NCBI GenBank assembly: GCA_910586045.1
Contig: CAJUIH010000012.1
Coordinates: 4,495 to 46,482 of the forward strand
Reading direction: 5' to 3'
DNA from: an uncultured Eubacterium sp.
GTDB lineage: Bacteria > Bacillota > Clostridia > Lachnospirales > Lachnospiraceae
Length of the DNA: 41,988 nt
Every line of letters begins with the position of its first letter. Position 1 is the stretch's first letter. Positions 31,448-40,257 of this stretch are shown in pieces. The translations under genes and the position numbers were made by a program. Under the pieces are notes generated by a model. That model had not been told where the DNA came from, made no database searches, and worked only from the letters and a program-made list of their open reading frames with translations.

Positions 31448-33661
31448 CTATTGTTGCGCCGCCTGCTCCATGATCTGCTCTTTCAATCCTGAATACCGCT
31501 CCTTTTGGCTGCTGTTTTCCACCATTTCCGCAAACATATGCTCATCCCCCACCAGCGTCACACATTTTTTAGCCCTTGTCACCGCAGTGTAAAGCAAATT
31601 GCGGTTCATCAGCATCTTCGGCCCGCTCAGCAGCGGAATTACCACCGCCGGATATTCGCTTCCCTGTGACTTGTGGATCGTAACCGCATAAGCCAGCTCC
31701 AGTTCCTCGAGCATTTTAAACGGGTATTCTACCATGCGCCCCTCGTCAAATTCTACCGTCATTTTTCCCAAAATATCACTAATCGAGCGTATAATCCCCA
31801 TATCCCCATTAAAGATACCGCTCCCTTTTTCGACAACGGTACCGAACCGGTTGCGGATTTCCCATTCGGCCTGATAATTATTTTTGATCTGCATGACTTT
31901 GTCGCCTTCGCGAAATACCATTTCGCCATGTTCCTTTTCCGCTTTATCCGGCGCTTTCGGATTCAAATAATACTGGAGTACCGTGTTCAGCCGGTTTACG
32001 CCCAGCAGCCCGCGCCGCATCGGCGTCAATACCTGAATATCATACATGTCCGCGTCGACATATTTCGGCATTTTCTGTATGACAAGCTGCAATACGACGT
32101 TAATGATTTTGTCCGCATCATATCGTTTTAAAAAAAAGAAATCCCGGCTTTGGTTATCCAGCGTTACCGCTTCTCCGCGGTTAATCTTGTGTGCGTTAAC
32201 AATAATATCGCTTTGCGCCGCCTGCCGGAAAATCCTGGATAAATACACGACCCGAAAAATCCCGGCATCTATCAGATCCTTCAGCACACTGCCCGGCCCG
32301 ACACTCGGAAGCTGGTTTGTATCCCCTACCAGAATCAGGCGCGTCGTCGGCGCAATGGCTTTTAACAGGGAATGCATCAGCCAGACATCTACCATCGACA
32401 TTTCATCAATAATAACCGCGTCCGCTTCCAGCGGGTTTGTCTCATCGCGGTCAAAACTGACTGTCCCCTCCAGACCGCCGTTGATTTCGAGCAGCCGGTG
32501 AATCGTGCGCGCCTCATATCCGGTTGTTTCACTCATACGCTTTGCCGCACGTCCGGTTGGCGCTGCCAGCAAAAAATCCATCCCTTCCAGTTCAAACAAA
32601 CGGATAATCGTATTGATTGTCGTCGTTTTCCCGGTACCCGGCCCTCCGGTAACAATGAAAAGCCCGTTGCGCATTGCCTCGCAGACCGCCTCACGCTGCA
32701 GATCGTCCAGTTCCATCCGGTTTTCTTTTTCGATCAGTGCAACCCGCTTTTCAATCCCGGACATGGAAACGCGGTGTTGGACGTTTAATTCCAGCAGCAT
32801 CCGTGCAATATTATGTTCCATATTATAATAGGAAGCGGCATAAATATGCGTCTGCGTACCGCGCTGCTTCAGTATCACCCTGCGTGCAATCGCAAGATCC
32901 ATGCAGTTTTTTCCCACACATCCCGCGTCCACGCCAAGCAAGGCCGCCACCCGTTCCTCAAGCGCCTCTTTCGGCTGATAGGTATGCCCGTCCGCTGCCG
33001 CCTGCTGCAGTGCGTACAGGATACCGCTTCGAATCCGAAAATCCGAATCCGCCTGGATTCCCACACGCTTTGCAATTTCATCCGCAATCTTAAATCCAAC
33101 CCCCTGTATATCGTCCGCCAGCCGATAGGGGTTTTCGCGTATGACCGCATACACCTGCGGGCCGTATTTCTGGTGGATTTTGCCGGCAAGTGCGAGTGAT
33201 ATCCCAAACTGCTGCAGAAAAATCATGGCCTGGCGCAGATCTCTTTTTTCCGTCACCTGCGCGGCTACATCGCGTGCTTTGCGTTCGTTAATGCCTTTTA
33301 CTTCAGCCAGCCGTTCCGGTTCTTCTTCGATGATCCGGAATGTATCCGTACCAAATTTCTGCACGATCCGTTTCGCCAGCGCTTTTCCAATTCCCTTGAT
33401 TGCACCCGAACCAAGATATCGCGCAACCGCCAGCGCATCTTCCGGTTCTTTCTCCTCGTAAGATTCTACTTTAAACTGCCTGCCATATGCCGGATGCTCT
33501 GTATAGCTGCCGGAAAATTCCACGCTCATCCCTTCGGCGACGCCATTCAAAACCCCTACGCAGACCAGCTCCCCTTCTTCCGTTGCAAGCGTCAGTACCC
33601 GGTATCCGTTTTCTTCATTTTGAAATATGAAATTATCGATATAGCCTGTCACCTTATCCAA
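31448..33661 (-). CDS. recD2: RecD2-type ATP-dependent DNA helicase
   Basis: RecD2 is a 5'-3' SF1B helicase in bacteria lacking RecBC, with roles in replication-fork stability, mismatch repair and recombination. The 737-residue protein has an N-terminal OB-like domain (YIDNFIFQNEENGYRVLTL) and helix-hairpin-helix repeats (about 85-200, including GIGKALAKRIVQKFG and GVGFKIADEIAKRVG). Walker A is GGPGTGKTT at 339-347. It is followed by VIIDEMSMVD, GDTNQLPSVGPG and the C-terminal VTIHKSQGSEYPAVVIPL with LLYTAVTRAK. It starts at TTG 33661, with AGGAG 7 bases upstream and no ATG in a better position. It heads the recD2-comF-yvyF group. Confidence 0.95.
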   Translation of the reverse strand: MDKVTGYIDNFIFQNEENGYRVLTLATEEGELVCVGVLNGVAEGMSVEFSGSYTEHPAYGRQFKVESYEEKEPEDALAVARYLGSGAIKGIGKALAKRIVQKFGTDTFRIIEEEPERLAEVKGINERKARDVAAQVTEKRDLRQAMIFLQQFGISLALAGKIHQKYGPQVYAVIRENPYRLADDIQGVGFKIADEIAKRVGIQADSDFRIRSGILYALQQAAADGHTYQPKEALEERVAALLGVDAGCVGKNCMDLAIARRVILKQRGTQTHIYAASYYNMEHNIARMLLELNVQHRVSMSGIEKRVALIEKENRMELDDLQREAVCEAMRNGLFIVTGGPGTGKTTTINTIIRLFELEGMDFLLAAPTGRAAKRMSETTGYEARTIHRLLEINGGLEGTVSFDRDETNPLEADAVIIDEMSMVDVWLMHSLLKAIAPTTRLILVGDTNQLPSVGPGSVLKDLIDAGIFRVVYLSRIFRQAAQSDIIVNAHKINRGEAVTLDNQSRDFFFLKRYDADKIINVVLQLVIQKMPKYVDADMYDIQVLTPMRRGLLGVNRLNTVLQYYLNPKAPDKAEKEHGEMVFREGDKVMQIKNNYQAEWEIRNRFGTVVEKGSGIFNGDMGIIRSISDILGKMTVEFDEGRMVEYPFKMLEELELAYAVTIHKSQGSEYPAVVIPLLSGPKMLMNRNLLYTAVTRAKKCVTLVGDEHMFAEMVENSSQKERYSGLKEQIMEQAAQQ

Positions 33662-33676
33662 GTTTTATCTCCTATC

Positions 33677-33719
33677 TGTCCGAAAGTACAAATACACGCA
33701 TAGACAGCGGTTCGGACAA
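33677..33719 (-). promoter_or_regulatory. Inverted repeat and weak candidate promoter upstream of recD2
   Basis: TGTCCGAA (33677-33684) and TTCGGACA (33711-33718) form a perfect 8-base inverted repeat spaced by 26 bases, directly upstream of the recD2 ribosome binding site. The same stretch holds a weak minus-strand promoter, TTGTCC (33714-33719), 17 bases, TGTATT (33691-33696). The inverted repeat could be an operator or an RNA leader hairpin. Both calls are tentative. Confidence 0.35.
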
Positions 33720-33723
33720 AAGC

Positions 33724-33752
33724 GAAAGAAAAAGGACCGCTAAAGCAGTCCT
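33724..33752 (-). terminator. Intrinsic terminator after the rod-binding protein gene
   Basis: On the minus strand AGGACTGC pairs with GCGGTCCT (one T-G pair) around a TTTA loop, followed by TTTTTCTTT. It closes the mbl-flgF-flgG-rod-binding transcript 33 bases after the last stop codon. Confidence 0.85.
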
Positions 33753-33784
33753 CCTGTTCGGTATAGAAACCGGTTGCATCCCGT

Positions 33785-34150
33785 TTAGGATTCTTCTACA
33801 ATCCCATAGTTGCGTTTCATCTGCTCATACAACTGCTGCGCAAGCGGACCGCCATTTTGTTCCGTTGTTTTTGCAGCAACTGTCTGTAAGACACCGTCCT
33901 GGAAAAAATTTACCAGGGACGACATCGACGCATCTTTATTTTCGTCATCTGTGTCGATGCTTTTGAGCATTTCTTTGTATACCTGTTCCATAAAATATGA
34001 CTCAAATTCTTTGCATACTTCTTTTAAATTTTCCGCGGAAGCAGTATCTTTGACATTTTTTAATTTCCCGGTTAAATCAGTACCGGAAACACTGCCTGCC
34101 GCGGACGGATCTATGTAAGAATTAAGCCCTCCTATTCCATTCCATGCCAT
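33785..34150 (-). CDS. Rod-binding protein, FlgJ N-terminal domain type
   Basis: This 121-residue protein has the rod-binding domain found at the N-terminus of FlgJ: LKEVCKEFESYFMEQVYKEMLKSI at about 42-65, then a short acidic stretch and LQTVAAKTTEQNGGPLAQQLYEQMKRNY. It lacks the C-terminal muramidase domain of FlgJ, as is common in Firmicutes. It probably acts as a scaffold or cap for flagellar rod assembly. It follows flgG by 16 bases and ends just before a terminator. AGGAGG lies 12 bases upstream of the ATG, a somewhat long spacing. Confidence 0.88.
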   Translation of the reverse strand: MAWNGIGGLNSYIDPSAAGSVSGTDLTGKLKNVKDTASAENLKEVCKEFESYFMEQVYKEMLKSIDTDDENKDASMSSLVNFFQDGVLQTVAAKTTEQNGGPLAQQLYEQMKRNYGIVEES

Positions 34151-34166
34151 ATGATCCTAGAACCTC

Positions 34167-34982
34167 CTATCGTTTCAGGTTATTGGCCTGCTCCAGCATC
34201 GTATCCGAAGTTGTGATCGCTTTGGAATTTAATTCATATGCACGCTGTGCCACGATCAGATTGACCATCTCTTCCGCTACCTGTACATTCGATCCTTCCA
34301 GATACTTCTGCCTTACCGTACTCCGTCTCAAATTCGGCGTATTCGCCTCGTTCATCGCCTGTCCGGAAGCTTCTGTCTCCAGATAATACGTACCCGACGT
34401 TTTCTGAAGCCCTGCATCATTTGTAAACTGCCATAAACCAATCGACTGGTTCAGGGAGGTATACACATTCTGCGCGTTCATATAACCAATTAACCCGTCT
34501 TCTCCAATTACAACCTGGTTGGAGTCCACCGTATCCGGAAGAATAATTTCATTTCCGTTTGTATCCATTACCTGGTAACCGTCTGATGTTAATAAAGTCA
34601 GTCCGTTCGGTCCCTCACCCCATACAAAATCACCGTTTCTTGTATACATAATCTGGTTATCCGGCCCGTTAATTCCAAATAATCCATATCCGTCAATCGC
34701 AACCGCGCTGTTGCTTTCCACATCCAATAAAGATCCCTGCTCGAACCGGGAAGTAATCGACGCTACCCTGGTACCTAGCCCGACCTGCGCGGTTACCGGC
34801 TTCGGCGTTCCATTTGCAGTCGTGGTCTGGTTTTGAATCGTTTGATACAGCAAAGATTTAAATTCCGGTTTTTCTGTTTTATAACCAGTTGTATTTACAT
34901 TCGCAAAGTTATTTGATATCGCGTCTACATTTGTCTGCTGCGCACGCATACCCGATGCCGCGCTCCATAATGCCCTCATCAT
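34167..34982 (-). CDS. flgG: Flagellar distal rod protein FlgG
   Basis: This 271-residue flagellar rod protein starts MMRALWSAASGMRAQQTNVDAISNNFANVNTTGYK, the Flg_bb_rod motif. The middle carries AIDGYGLFGINGPDNQIMYTRNGDF, and the end carries the C-terminal rod motif NVQVAEEMVNLIVAQRAYELNSKAITTSDTMLEQANNL. These are typical FlgG features and the length is normal. I chose ATG 34982, with AAGGAG 12 bases upstream and the conserved N-terminus directly following; an open frame extends 31 codons further without the family pattern. In B. subtilis the same gene pair is flhO-flhP next to mbl. Confidence 0.9.
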   Translation of the reverse strand: MMRALWSAASGMRAQQTNVDAISNNFANVNTTGYKTEKPEFKSLLYQTIQNQTTTANGTPKPVTAQVGLGTRVASITSRFEQGSLLDVESNSAVAIDGYGLFGINGPDNQIMYTRNGDFVWGEGPNGLTLLTSDGYQVMDTNGNEIILPDTVDSNQVVIGEDGLIGYMNAQNVYTSLNQSIGLWQFTNDAGLQKTSGTYYLETEASGQAMNEANTPNLRRSTVRQKYLEGSNVQVAEEMVNLIVAQRAYELNSKAITTSDTMLEQANNLKR

Positions 34983-35133
34983 AATTCCCGTAATCTCCTT
35001 CCACAGCATTCCCTGCCTGTGTTGCCGCCATCCGTGGTCCATAGTTATAATATCGACAGATTCTCCCGTTTTCATAACCTTCGCATAAAATTTTTTACGC
35101 TTCGGACAAACGCACAGATTTACCAGACGGCCC

Positions 35134-35937
35134 TTACGCCTTGCCTACCTGGTTTACTGCCTTATCCAGCATGCCGTCAAACGTCTGGATCATTTTTTGA
35201 TTTGCTTCATAAGCCCTTGCAATGGTAATCATCGTTACCATCTCGTCCACAATCTTCACATTGGAGCCTTCAATGGATCCCTGCAGCATCGCGGCATCGG
35301 ATGCCACAACCTGTCCGCCGTCTACCAGGTCATACATATTTTCCCCATATTTAGACAAGAAATTATAGTCTTCAAAATTCACCATTCCAATCTGCGCGAC
35401 GACCTGTCCGTTCTGGTATACAAACCCGTCCTCATTGACGGAAAAATCCTGGTTCGGATCAATCTGCACATAATTATTTGCCGCCGGATCCGTATTCAGC
35501 GCGCCGTTTTGGTTCAGTATATAATCCCCGTCCTTTGTACGCAAAAATCCGTCCGAACCAATCGTAAACGCGCCGTCGCGTGTATATTTTACGGATGTAT
35601 TGCCCTGTTTATCGGTAAAGGAAACCGCAAAAAAACCGTCGCCGTCAATCGCAAAGTCGTATTTATTGTCCGTAACTTTAAGGTTTCCCGCCTCATAATT
35701 GGTATAGGTTTCCCCGATCTTAACCCCCATTGTCACATCGCCTAATGATTTTGTACGCCAGCCCGGTTCCGAACTGTCTTTGATCTTGACCGCAAGCTTT
35801 GACGCAAAAGACTCCGCTGTAGCCCCCTCTTTTTTGTATCCGTTTGTATCCGCATTGGCCAGGTTGTTTGTCGTAACATCCATGCGGTGCATTTCATTTA
35901 CCATCCCGGTCCATGCCGTATATAATCCCTTTACCAT
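35134..35937 (-). CDS. Flagellar hook-basal body protein, FlgF/FlhO type
   Basis: This 267-residue rod protein starts VKGLYTAWTGMVNEMHRMDVTTNNLANADTNGYKKEG, the Flg_bb_rod motif with NNLANADTNGYK. The middle has DFAIDGDGFFAVSF and a YTRDGAFTIGSDGFL repeat. The C-terminal motif SNVKIVDEMVTMITIARAYEANQKMIQTFDGMLDKAVNQ is typical of FlgF/FlgG. Its position before flgG and after mbl matches B. subtilis FlhO. AGGGTGG lies 8 bases before the ATG. It lies 91 bases after mbl, with no terminator between. A 150-base gap with no clear promoter separates it from flgG. Confidence 0.9.
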   Translation of the reverse strand: MVKGLYTAWTGMVNEMHRMDVTTNNLANADTNGYKKEGATAESFASKLAVKIKDSSEPGWRTKSLGDVTMGVKIGETYTNYEAGNLKVTDNKYDFAIDGDGFFAVSFTDKQGNTSVKYTRDGAFTIGSDGFLRTKDGDYILNQNGALNTDPAANNYVQIDPNQDFSVNEDGFVYQNGQVVAQIGMVNFEDYNFLSKYGENMYDLVDGGQVVASDAAMLQGSIEGSNVKIVDEMVTMITIARAYEANQKMIQTFDGMLDKAVNQVGKA

Positions 35938-36028
35938 ATAGGTCCACCCTTTCTTTCCGCAGCTTTCAGCCAGACCCGCAGTGATTGCCCTAACCTGCCG
36001 CCGTACGCCTGCTTCCCTCTGCGCCGTT

Positions 36029-37039
36029 TTAATTGCCTTTGCTAAAATCCTCGTCCCGCTTGCCTGCCAAAAACTCTACAAATTTCCCGGTTCCGACAGC
36101 CACACAGGTCATCGGCTCTTCCGCCGTCATCGTATTAATCCCTGTTTTTTCCTCGATCAGCTCTTCCAGCCCGCGCAGCAGCGCGCCTCCCCCGGTCAGG
36201 ATAATTCCCCGGTCGGCTACATCGGCTGCCAATTCCGGCGGCGTCTTTTCCAAAACACTATGAACCGCTTCTACAATCTGCAGGGTTGCTTCCCGCAGCG
36301 CTTCTTCCGTTTCCTCCGAAGATACGGTTACGGTCTTTGGAAGCCCGGTTACCAGATTCCGGCCCCGGACGTCAATCGTTTCCGGCTGCGCAAGCGGATA
36401 ACAGGTACCGATTTTTATTTTAATATCTTCCGCCGTACGCTCGCCGATTAACAGGTTATGCTTCTTTCTCATATATCGGACAATTGCCTCGTCAAAATCA
36501 TCCCCCGCAATCTTTATGGAAGTACTTACCACCGAACCGCCCAGAGAAATGACCGCGATATCCGCCGTGCCGCCGCCGATATCCACGATCATATTCCCGC
36601 ACGGCCTCGAAATATCCACGCCCGCGCCAATCGCAGCCGCAATCGGCTCTTCAATAATCATAACCTCTCTGGCGCCCGCCTGGTACGTTGCATCCTCAAC
36701 CGCTTTTTTTTCCACTTCCGTAACACCGCTTGGTACGCATACACTGATGCGCGGTTTGCGGAAACTCTTTTTTCCAAGCGCCTTTTGTATAAAATATTTA
36801 ATCATTTTTTCGGTTACGGTATAATCCGAAATAACTCCTTGGCGAAGCGGACGAACAGCCACAATATTGCCCGGCGTACGGCCGAGCATCAGGCGCGCTT
36901 CCTCGCCAATCGCTTTTATTTTATTTGTATCACGGTCAAACGCCACTACGGAAGGTTCCTTTAGTACAACCCCTTTTCCTTTAATATAAACCAGTATGCT
37001 GGCAGTTCCCAAATCAATTCCAATATCTGCTCCCATCAT
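36029..37039 (-). CDS. mbl: Actin-like rod-shape protein MreB/Mbl
   Basis: MreB-family actins polymerise along the membrane to guide cell-wall elongation. The 336-residue length fits. The phosphate-binding IGIDLGTASILVYIKGKG, the EPIAAAIGAGVDI stretch, the DIGGGTADIAVISLGG motif (phosphate 2) and the adenosine motif ILTGGGALLRGLEELIEEKTG are all visible. The neighbours (two FlhO/FlhP-type flagellar genes downstream) match Mbl of B. subtilis more than MreB, but the two cannot be separated with certainty. GGGG lies 10 bases before the tandem ATG start. It has its own promoter in the 299-base gap upstream. Confidence 0.93.
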   Translation of the reverse strand: MMGADIGIDLGTASILVYIKGKGVVLKEPSVVAFDRDTNKIKAIGEEARLMLGRTPGNIVAVRPLRQGVISDYTVTEKMIKYFIQKALGKKSFRKPRISVCVPSGVTEVEKKAVEDATYQAGAREVMIIEEPIAAAIGAGVDISRPCGNMIVDIGGGTADIAVISLGGSVVSTSIKIAGDDFDEAIVRYMRKKHNLLIGERTAEDIKIKIGTCYPLAQPETIDVRGRNLVTGLPKTVTVSSEETEEALREATLQIVEAVHSVLEKTPPELAADVADRGIILTGGGALLRGLEELIEEKTGINTMTAEEPMTCVAVGTGKFVEFLAGKRDEDFSKGN

Positions 37040-37154
37040 CTACAGATATCCCCTTTCATCTCAGATTTTACAAATAGTAATCTATGGAATCGGCACCTGC
37101 CCAGCGGCTGATGCCATGTAATATGCTACACTCTATTTTGCCATAATATCTCTT

Positions 37155-37182
37155 ATTATATACAATAAATTCCATTTTTCAT
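37155..37182 (-). promoter_or_regulatory. Predicted promoter for mbl and the flagellar rod genes
   Basis: On the minus strand ATGAAA (37177-37182) is followed after 16 bases by TATAAT (37155-37160), a perfect -10. It lies about 115 bases before the mbl start, leaving a leader of roughly 110 bases. A sigma-D-type flagellar promoter is not seen here. Confidence 0.55.
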
Positions 37183-37270
37183 AGCACTTTTTTATTTTTC
37201 ATATAAATTTAATGATTTCGAAAGATCTTCGTTAGATTTTGTGCACTATTTTACTGAAAACAAAAGGAAA

Positions 37271-37310
37271 CCTGTATCGGATCGTTTCTTTTTATTATAA
37301 ATACGGCGGA
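37271..37310 (-). terminator. Weak possible terminator after uvrA
   Basis: On the minus strand AGAAAC pairs with GTTTC(C)T around a 12-base loop, followed by CTTTTGTTTTC. The stem is short and has a bulge. On the plus strand the same stem is followed by TTTTTATT. It may act weakly in either direction. Confidence 0.35.
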
Positions 37311-37338
37311 TTGGAAATGCAATGGAAAAAATAGCAAA

Positions 37339-40191
37339 TTATAAATATCTTTTTACATACTGTCCGGTATAAGATTCCGCAATCCGCGCTACTTCCTCCG
37401 GCGTACCCTGCGCAATAACCGTTCCGCCGCCGTCGCCGCCCTCCGGTCCCATATCGATAATATAGTCCGCCGTTTTAATCACATCCAGGTTGTGCTCAAT
37501 CACAATCACCGTATTGCCGCCCTCCGATAAACGGCGCAAAATTTCTACCAGCTTGTGGACATCCGCAAAATGCAGCCCCGTGGTCGGCTCGTCCAGTATA
37601 TACACGGTCTTGCCCGTACTGCGGCGGCTTAATTCCGTCGCCAGTTTAATCCGCTGCGCCTCCCCGCCGGACAACTCGGTAGACGGCTGCCCCAGCTTAA
37701 TATAAGACAGCCCGACATCGTACAGCGTCTGGATTTTGCGCTCGACCGACGGGATATGCCGGAAAAATCCAAGCGCTTCTTCCACGGTCATATTCAACAC
37801 ATCAAATATACTTTTTCCTTTGTATTTTACTTCCAGCGTTTCCCGGTTATAACGCTTTCCCTGGCAGACCTCGCACGGTACATAGACATCCGGCAGAAAA
37901 TGCATTTCAATTTTCAAAATCCCGTCCCCGGAGCACGCTTCGCAGCGTCCCCCTTTCACATTAAAACTAAAGCGTCCTTTTTTATAGCCGCGCGCCTTGG
38001 CATCCGGCGTCGCCGCAAACAGGTCGCGGATCAGGTCAAATACGCCTGTATAGGTGGCCGGGTTGGAGCGCGGGGTACGGCCAATCGGCGACTGGTCAAT
38101 CGCGATGACTTTGTCTAACTGTTCCAGCCCCAGCAGCTTGTCATGTTTTCCTGGTATGCATCTGGCCCGGTTTAATTTTTTTGCCATTGCTTTGTACAAA
38201 ATCTCATTGGTCAGGGAACTTTTTCCGGAACCCGATACACCGGTAATACAGGTCATAATCCCAAGCGGGATCTCCACCGTTATATTTTTCAAATTATTTT
38301 CCTTTGCCCCTTTTACCGTCAGCCATCCGCTCGGCTCTCTGCGTACGGTCGGCACCGGGATTTTTCTGCGGCCGCTTAAATAATCTCCGGTAATCGAACG
38401 CGGATTGTTCATAATATCCTCTGCCGTCCCGGTCGCAATGACTTCGCCGCCATGCTCCCCGGCGCCCGGCCCAATGTCCACAATAAAGTCCGCCGCACGC
38501 ATTGTATCTTCATCATGTTCTACAACCACAAGCGTATTGCCCAGTTCCTTTAAATTTTTCAGCGCAGACAGCAGCTTGTCATTGTCGCGCTGATGCAGCC
38601 CAATGCTTGGCTCATCTAAAATATAGGCGACCCCGACCAGGCCGGAACCAATCTGCGTCGCCAGACGGATCCTCTGCGCCTCCCCGCCGGAAAGTGTCCC
38701 GGTCGCGCGTCCAAGCGACAGATAATCCAGCCCCACTTCCACCAAAAACCCTACCCGCGCCCGGATCTCACGGATAATCTGCGCCCCGATCAATTCCTGC
38801 TGCGCAGTCAGATTTAAGTCCGCCATAAACTGCTGCAGATTCTTAATCGAAAAATTCGTTACCTCAAAAATATTTTTGTCCGCTACCGTTACCGCAAGCG
38901 CTTCCTTTTTTAGCCGCTGCCCGCGGCAGGTCTTGCACGGCGTAATCCGCATAAATTCCTCATACTGCTGCTTCATTGTTTCCGACCCGGTCTCCCGGTA
39001 CCTGCGGTTTACATTTTTAATCAGCCCTTCAAACACCACATCATAGACGCCCTCGCCGCGCATTCCCTTGTAATGCACCTTTACTTCCCGATCCGCACCG
39101 TTTATCAGTATATTGCGGATCTCCTCCGGCAGATCCTCATACGGCGTATCCAGATCAAACCCATATTCCTCTGCCAGTGCGCGCAGGGTTGCGTACGTAT
39201 AACTGGACGGATCGGTACTGGACTGCCACCCCATCACCTGGATCGCCCCTCCTGCCAGGCTCAGCGACCGGTCCGGAATCATCAGGTCCTCGTCAAATTC
39301 CATTTTGTACCCCAGTCCGAAACAATCTGGACACGCGCCGAACGGGTTGTTAAACGAAAAACTCCTTGGTTCGATTTCATCCACACTAATGCCGCAGTCC
39401 GGGCACGCGAAACTATCCGAAAACTGCAAAATCTGCGGCGTATGCTCCGCCTCATCCGCGCTTTGCGGCAATACCTCCACCATCAGCAACCCGTCCGCCA
39501 GCTCCAGCACGCTTTCAATCGAATCTACCAGCCTTTGTTCCATCCCTTCTTTTACGATCAGACGATCTACCACAATTTCAATATTATGTTTCTTATTTTT
39601 TTCCAGCGGGATTTCTTCCGTCAGTTCATACAAATTCCCATCCGCGATGACCCGTACATAACCGCTCCGCTTTGCCTGCTCCAGCAGCTTTTGATGCGTC
39701 CCTTTCCGGCCGCGCACAACCGGAGCCAGAAGCTGGATCTTTGTGCGCTGCGGCAGTGACATAATCTGGTCCGCCATCTGGTCTACGGTCTGCTTTTTGA
39801 TCTCTTTCCCGCATTTCGGACAATGCGGAATCCCAATCCGCGCATACAGCAGACGAAAATAATCATAAATTTCCGTCACCGTCCCAACCGTAGAACGAGG
39901 ATTACGGTTTGTGGATTTCTGATCAATGGAAATAGCAGGCGAAAGGCCTTCTATTTTTTCCACATTCGGTTTTTCTGCCTGCCCAAGGAACTGCCTTGCA
40001 TACGAAGACAGCGATTCCATATAGCGCCGCTGTCCCTCAGCGTAAATCGTATCAAACGCCAGCGACGACTTCCCCGATCCGCTCAGTCCGGTCAGCACTA
40101 CAAATTCATCCCTTGGAATATCCAAATCAATATTTTTCAGATTGTGTTCATTCGCCCCGCGAATTTTAATATATTTTCTCTCTCTGCCCAT
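37339..40191 (-). CDS. uvrA: Excinuclease ABC subunit A
   Basis: UvrA is the damage-recognising ATPase of nucleotide excision repair and works with UvrB and UvrC. The 950-residue protein has two ABC modules: Walker A GLSGSGKSS at 35-43 and GVSGSGKSS in the second half. It has two LSGGEAQRI signatures, zinc modules (CPKCG and CPDCG in the first half; CEACSGDG with CEVCQGKRYN in the second) and VYILDEPTTGLH near the end. I chose ATG 40191 because the protein then begins a few residues before the conserved IKIRGANEHNLKNI; two upstream ATGs in the same frame extend it by up to 16 residues. It follows uvrB in the usual uvrBA order. Confidence 0.97.
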   Translation of the reverse strand: MGRERKYIKIRGANEHNLKNIDLDIPRDEFVVLTGLSGSGKSSLAFDTIYAEGQRRYMESLSSYARQFLGQAEKPNVEKIEGLSPAISIDQKSTNRNPRSTVGTVTEIYDYFRLLYARIGIPHCPKCGKEIKKQTVDQMADQIMSLPQRTKIQLLAPVVRGRKGTHQKLLEQAKRSGYVRVIADGNLYELTEEIPLEKNKKHNIEIVVDRLIVKEGMEQRLVDSIESVLELADGLLMVEVLPQSADEAEHTPQILQFSDSFACPDCGISVDEIEPRSFSFNNPFGACPDCFGLGYKMEFDEDLMIPDRSLSLAGGAIQVMGWQSSTDPSSYTYATLRALAEEYGFDLDTPYEDLPEEIRNILINGADREVKVHYKGMRGEGVYDVVFEGLIKNVNRRYRETGSETMKQQYEEFMRITPCKTCRGQRLKKEALAVTVADKNIFEVTNFSIKNLQQFMADLNLTAQQELIGAQIIREIRARVGFLVEVGLDYLSLGRATGTLSGGEAQRIRLATQIGSGLVGVAYILDEPSIGLHQRDNDKLLSALKNLKELGNTLVVVEHDEDTMRAADFIVDIGPGAGEHGGEVIATGTAEDIMNNPRSITGDYLSGRRKIPVPTVRREPSGWLTVKGAKENNLKNITVEIPLGIMTCITGVSGSGKSSLTNEILYKAMAKKLNRARCIPGKHDKLLGLEQLDKVIAIDQSPIGRTPRSNPATYTGVFDLIRDLFAATPDAKARGYKKGRFSFNVKGGRCEACSGDGILKIEMHFLPDVYVPCEVCQGKRYNRETLEVKYKGKSIFDVLNMTVEEALGFFRHIPSVERKIQTLYDVGLSYIKLGQPSTELSGGEAQRIKLATELSRRSTGKTVYILDEPTTGLHFADVHKLVEILRRLSEGGNTVIVIEHNLDVIKTADYIIDMGPEGGDGGGTVIAQGTPEEVARIAESYTGQYVKRYL

Positions 40192-40257
40192 ATCATTCTC
40201 TTCATTTTTCATTATAAATTTTGATTCCGCGCATCCCACAGCATTTCCTTTTTGTTT

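Larger units (their letters stand above)
37040..37338. other. AT-rich intergenic region between uvrA and mbl
   Basis: This is the largest gap in the window. On the minus strand it holds a weak uvrA terminator near 37.27-37.31 kb, an A/T-rich middle, and the mbl promoter. I see no open frame with coding character, no tRNA and no mobile-element ends. Confidence 0.6.

Noticed and set aside
34983..35133. Sigma-D type flagellar promoter between flgF-like and flgG
   Set aside because: GTCGATAT resembles the sigma-D -10, but the -35 at the right distance reads TATG instead of TAAA; too weak to call.
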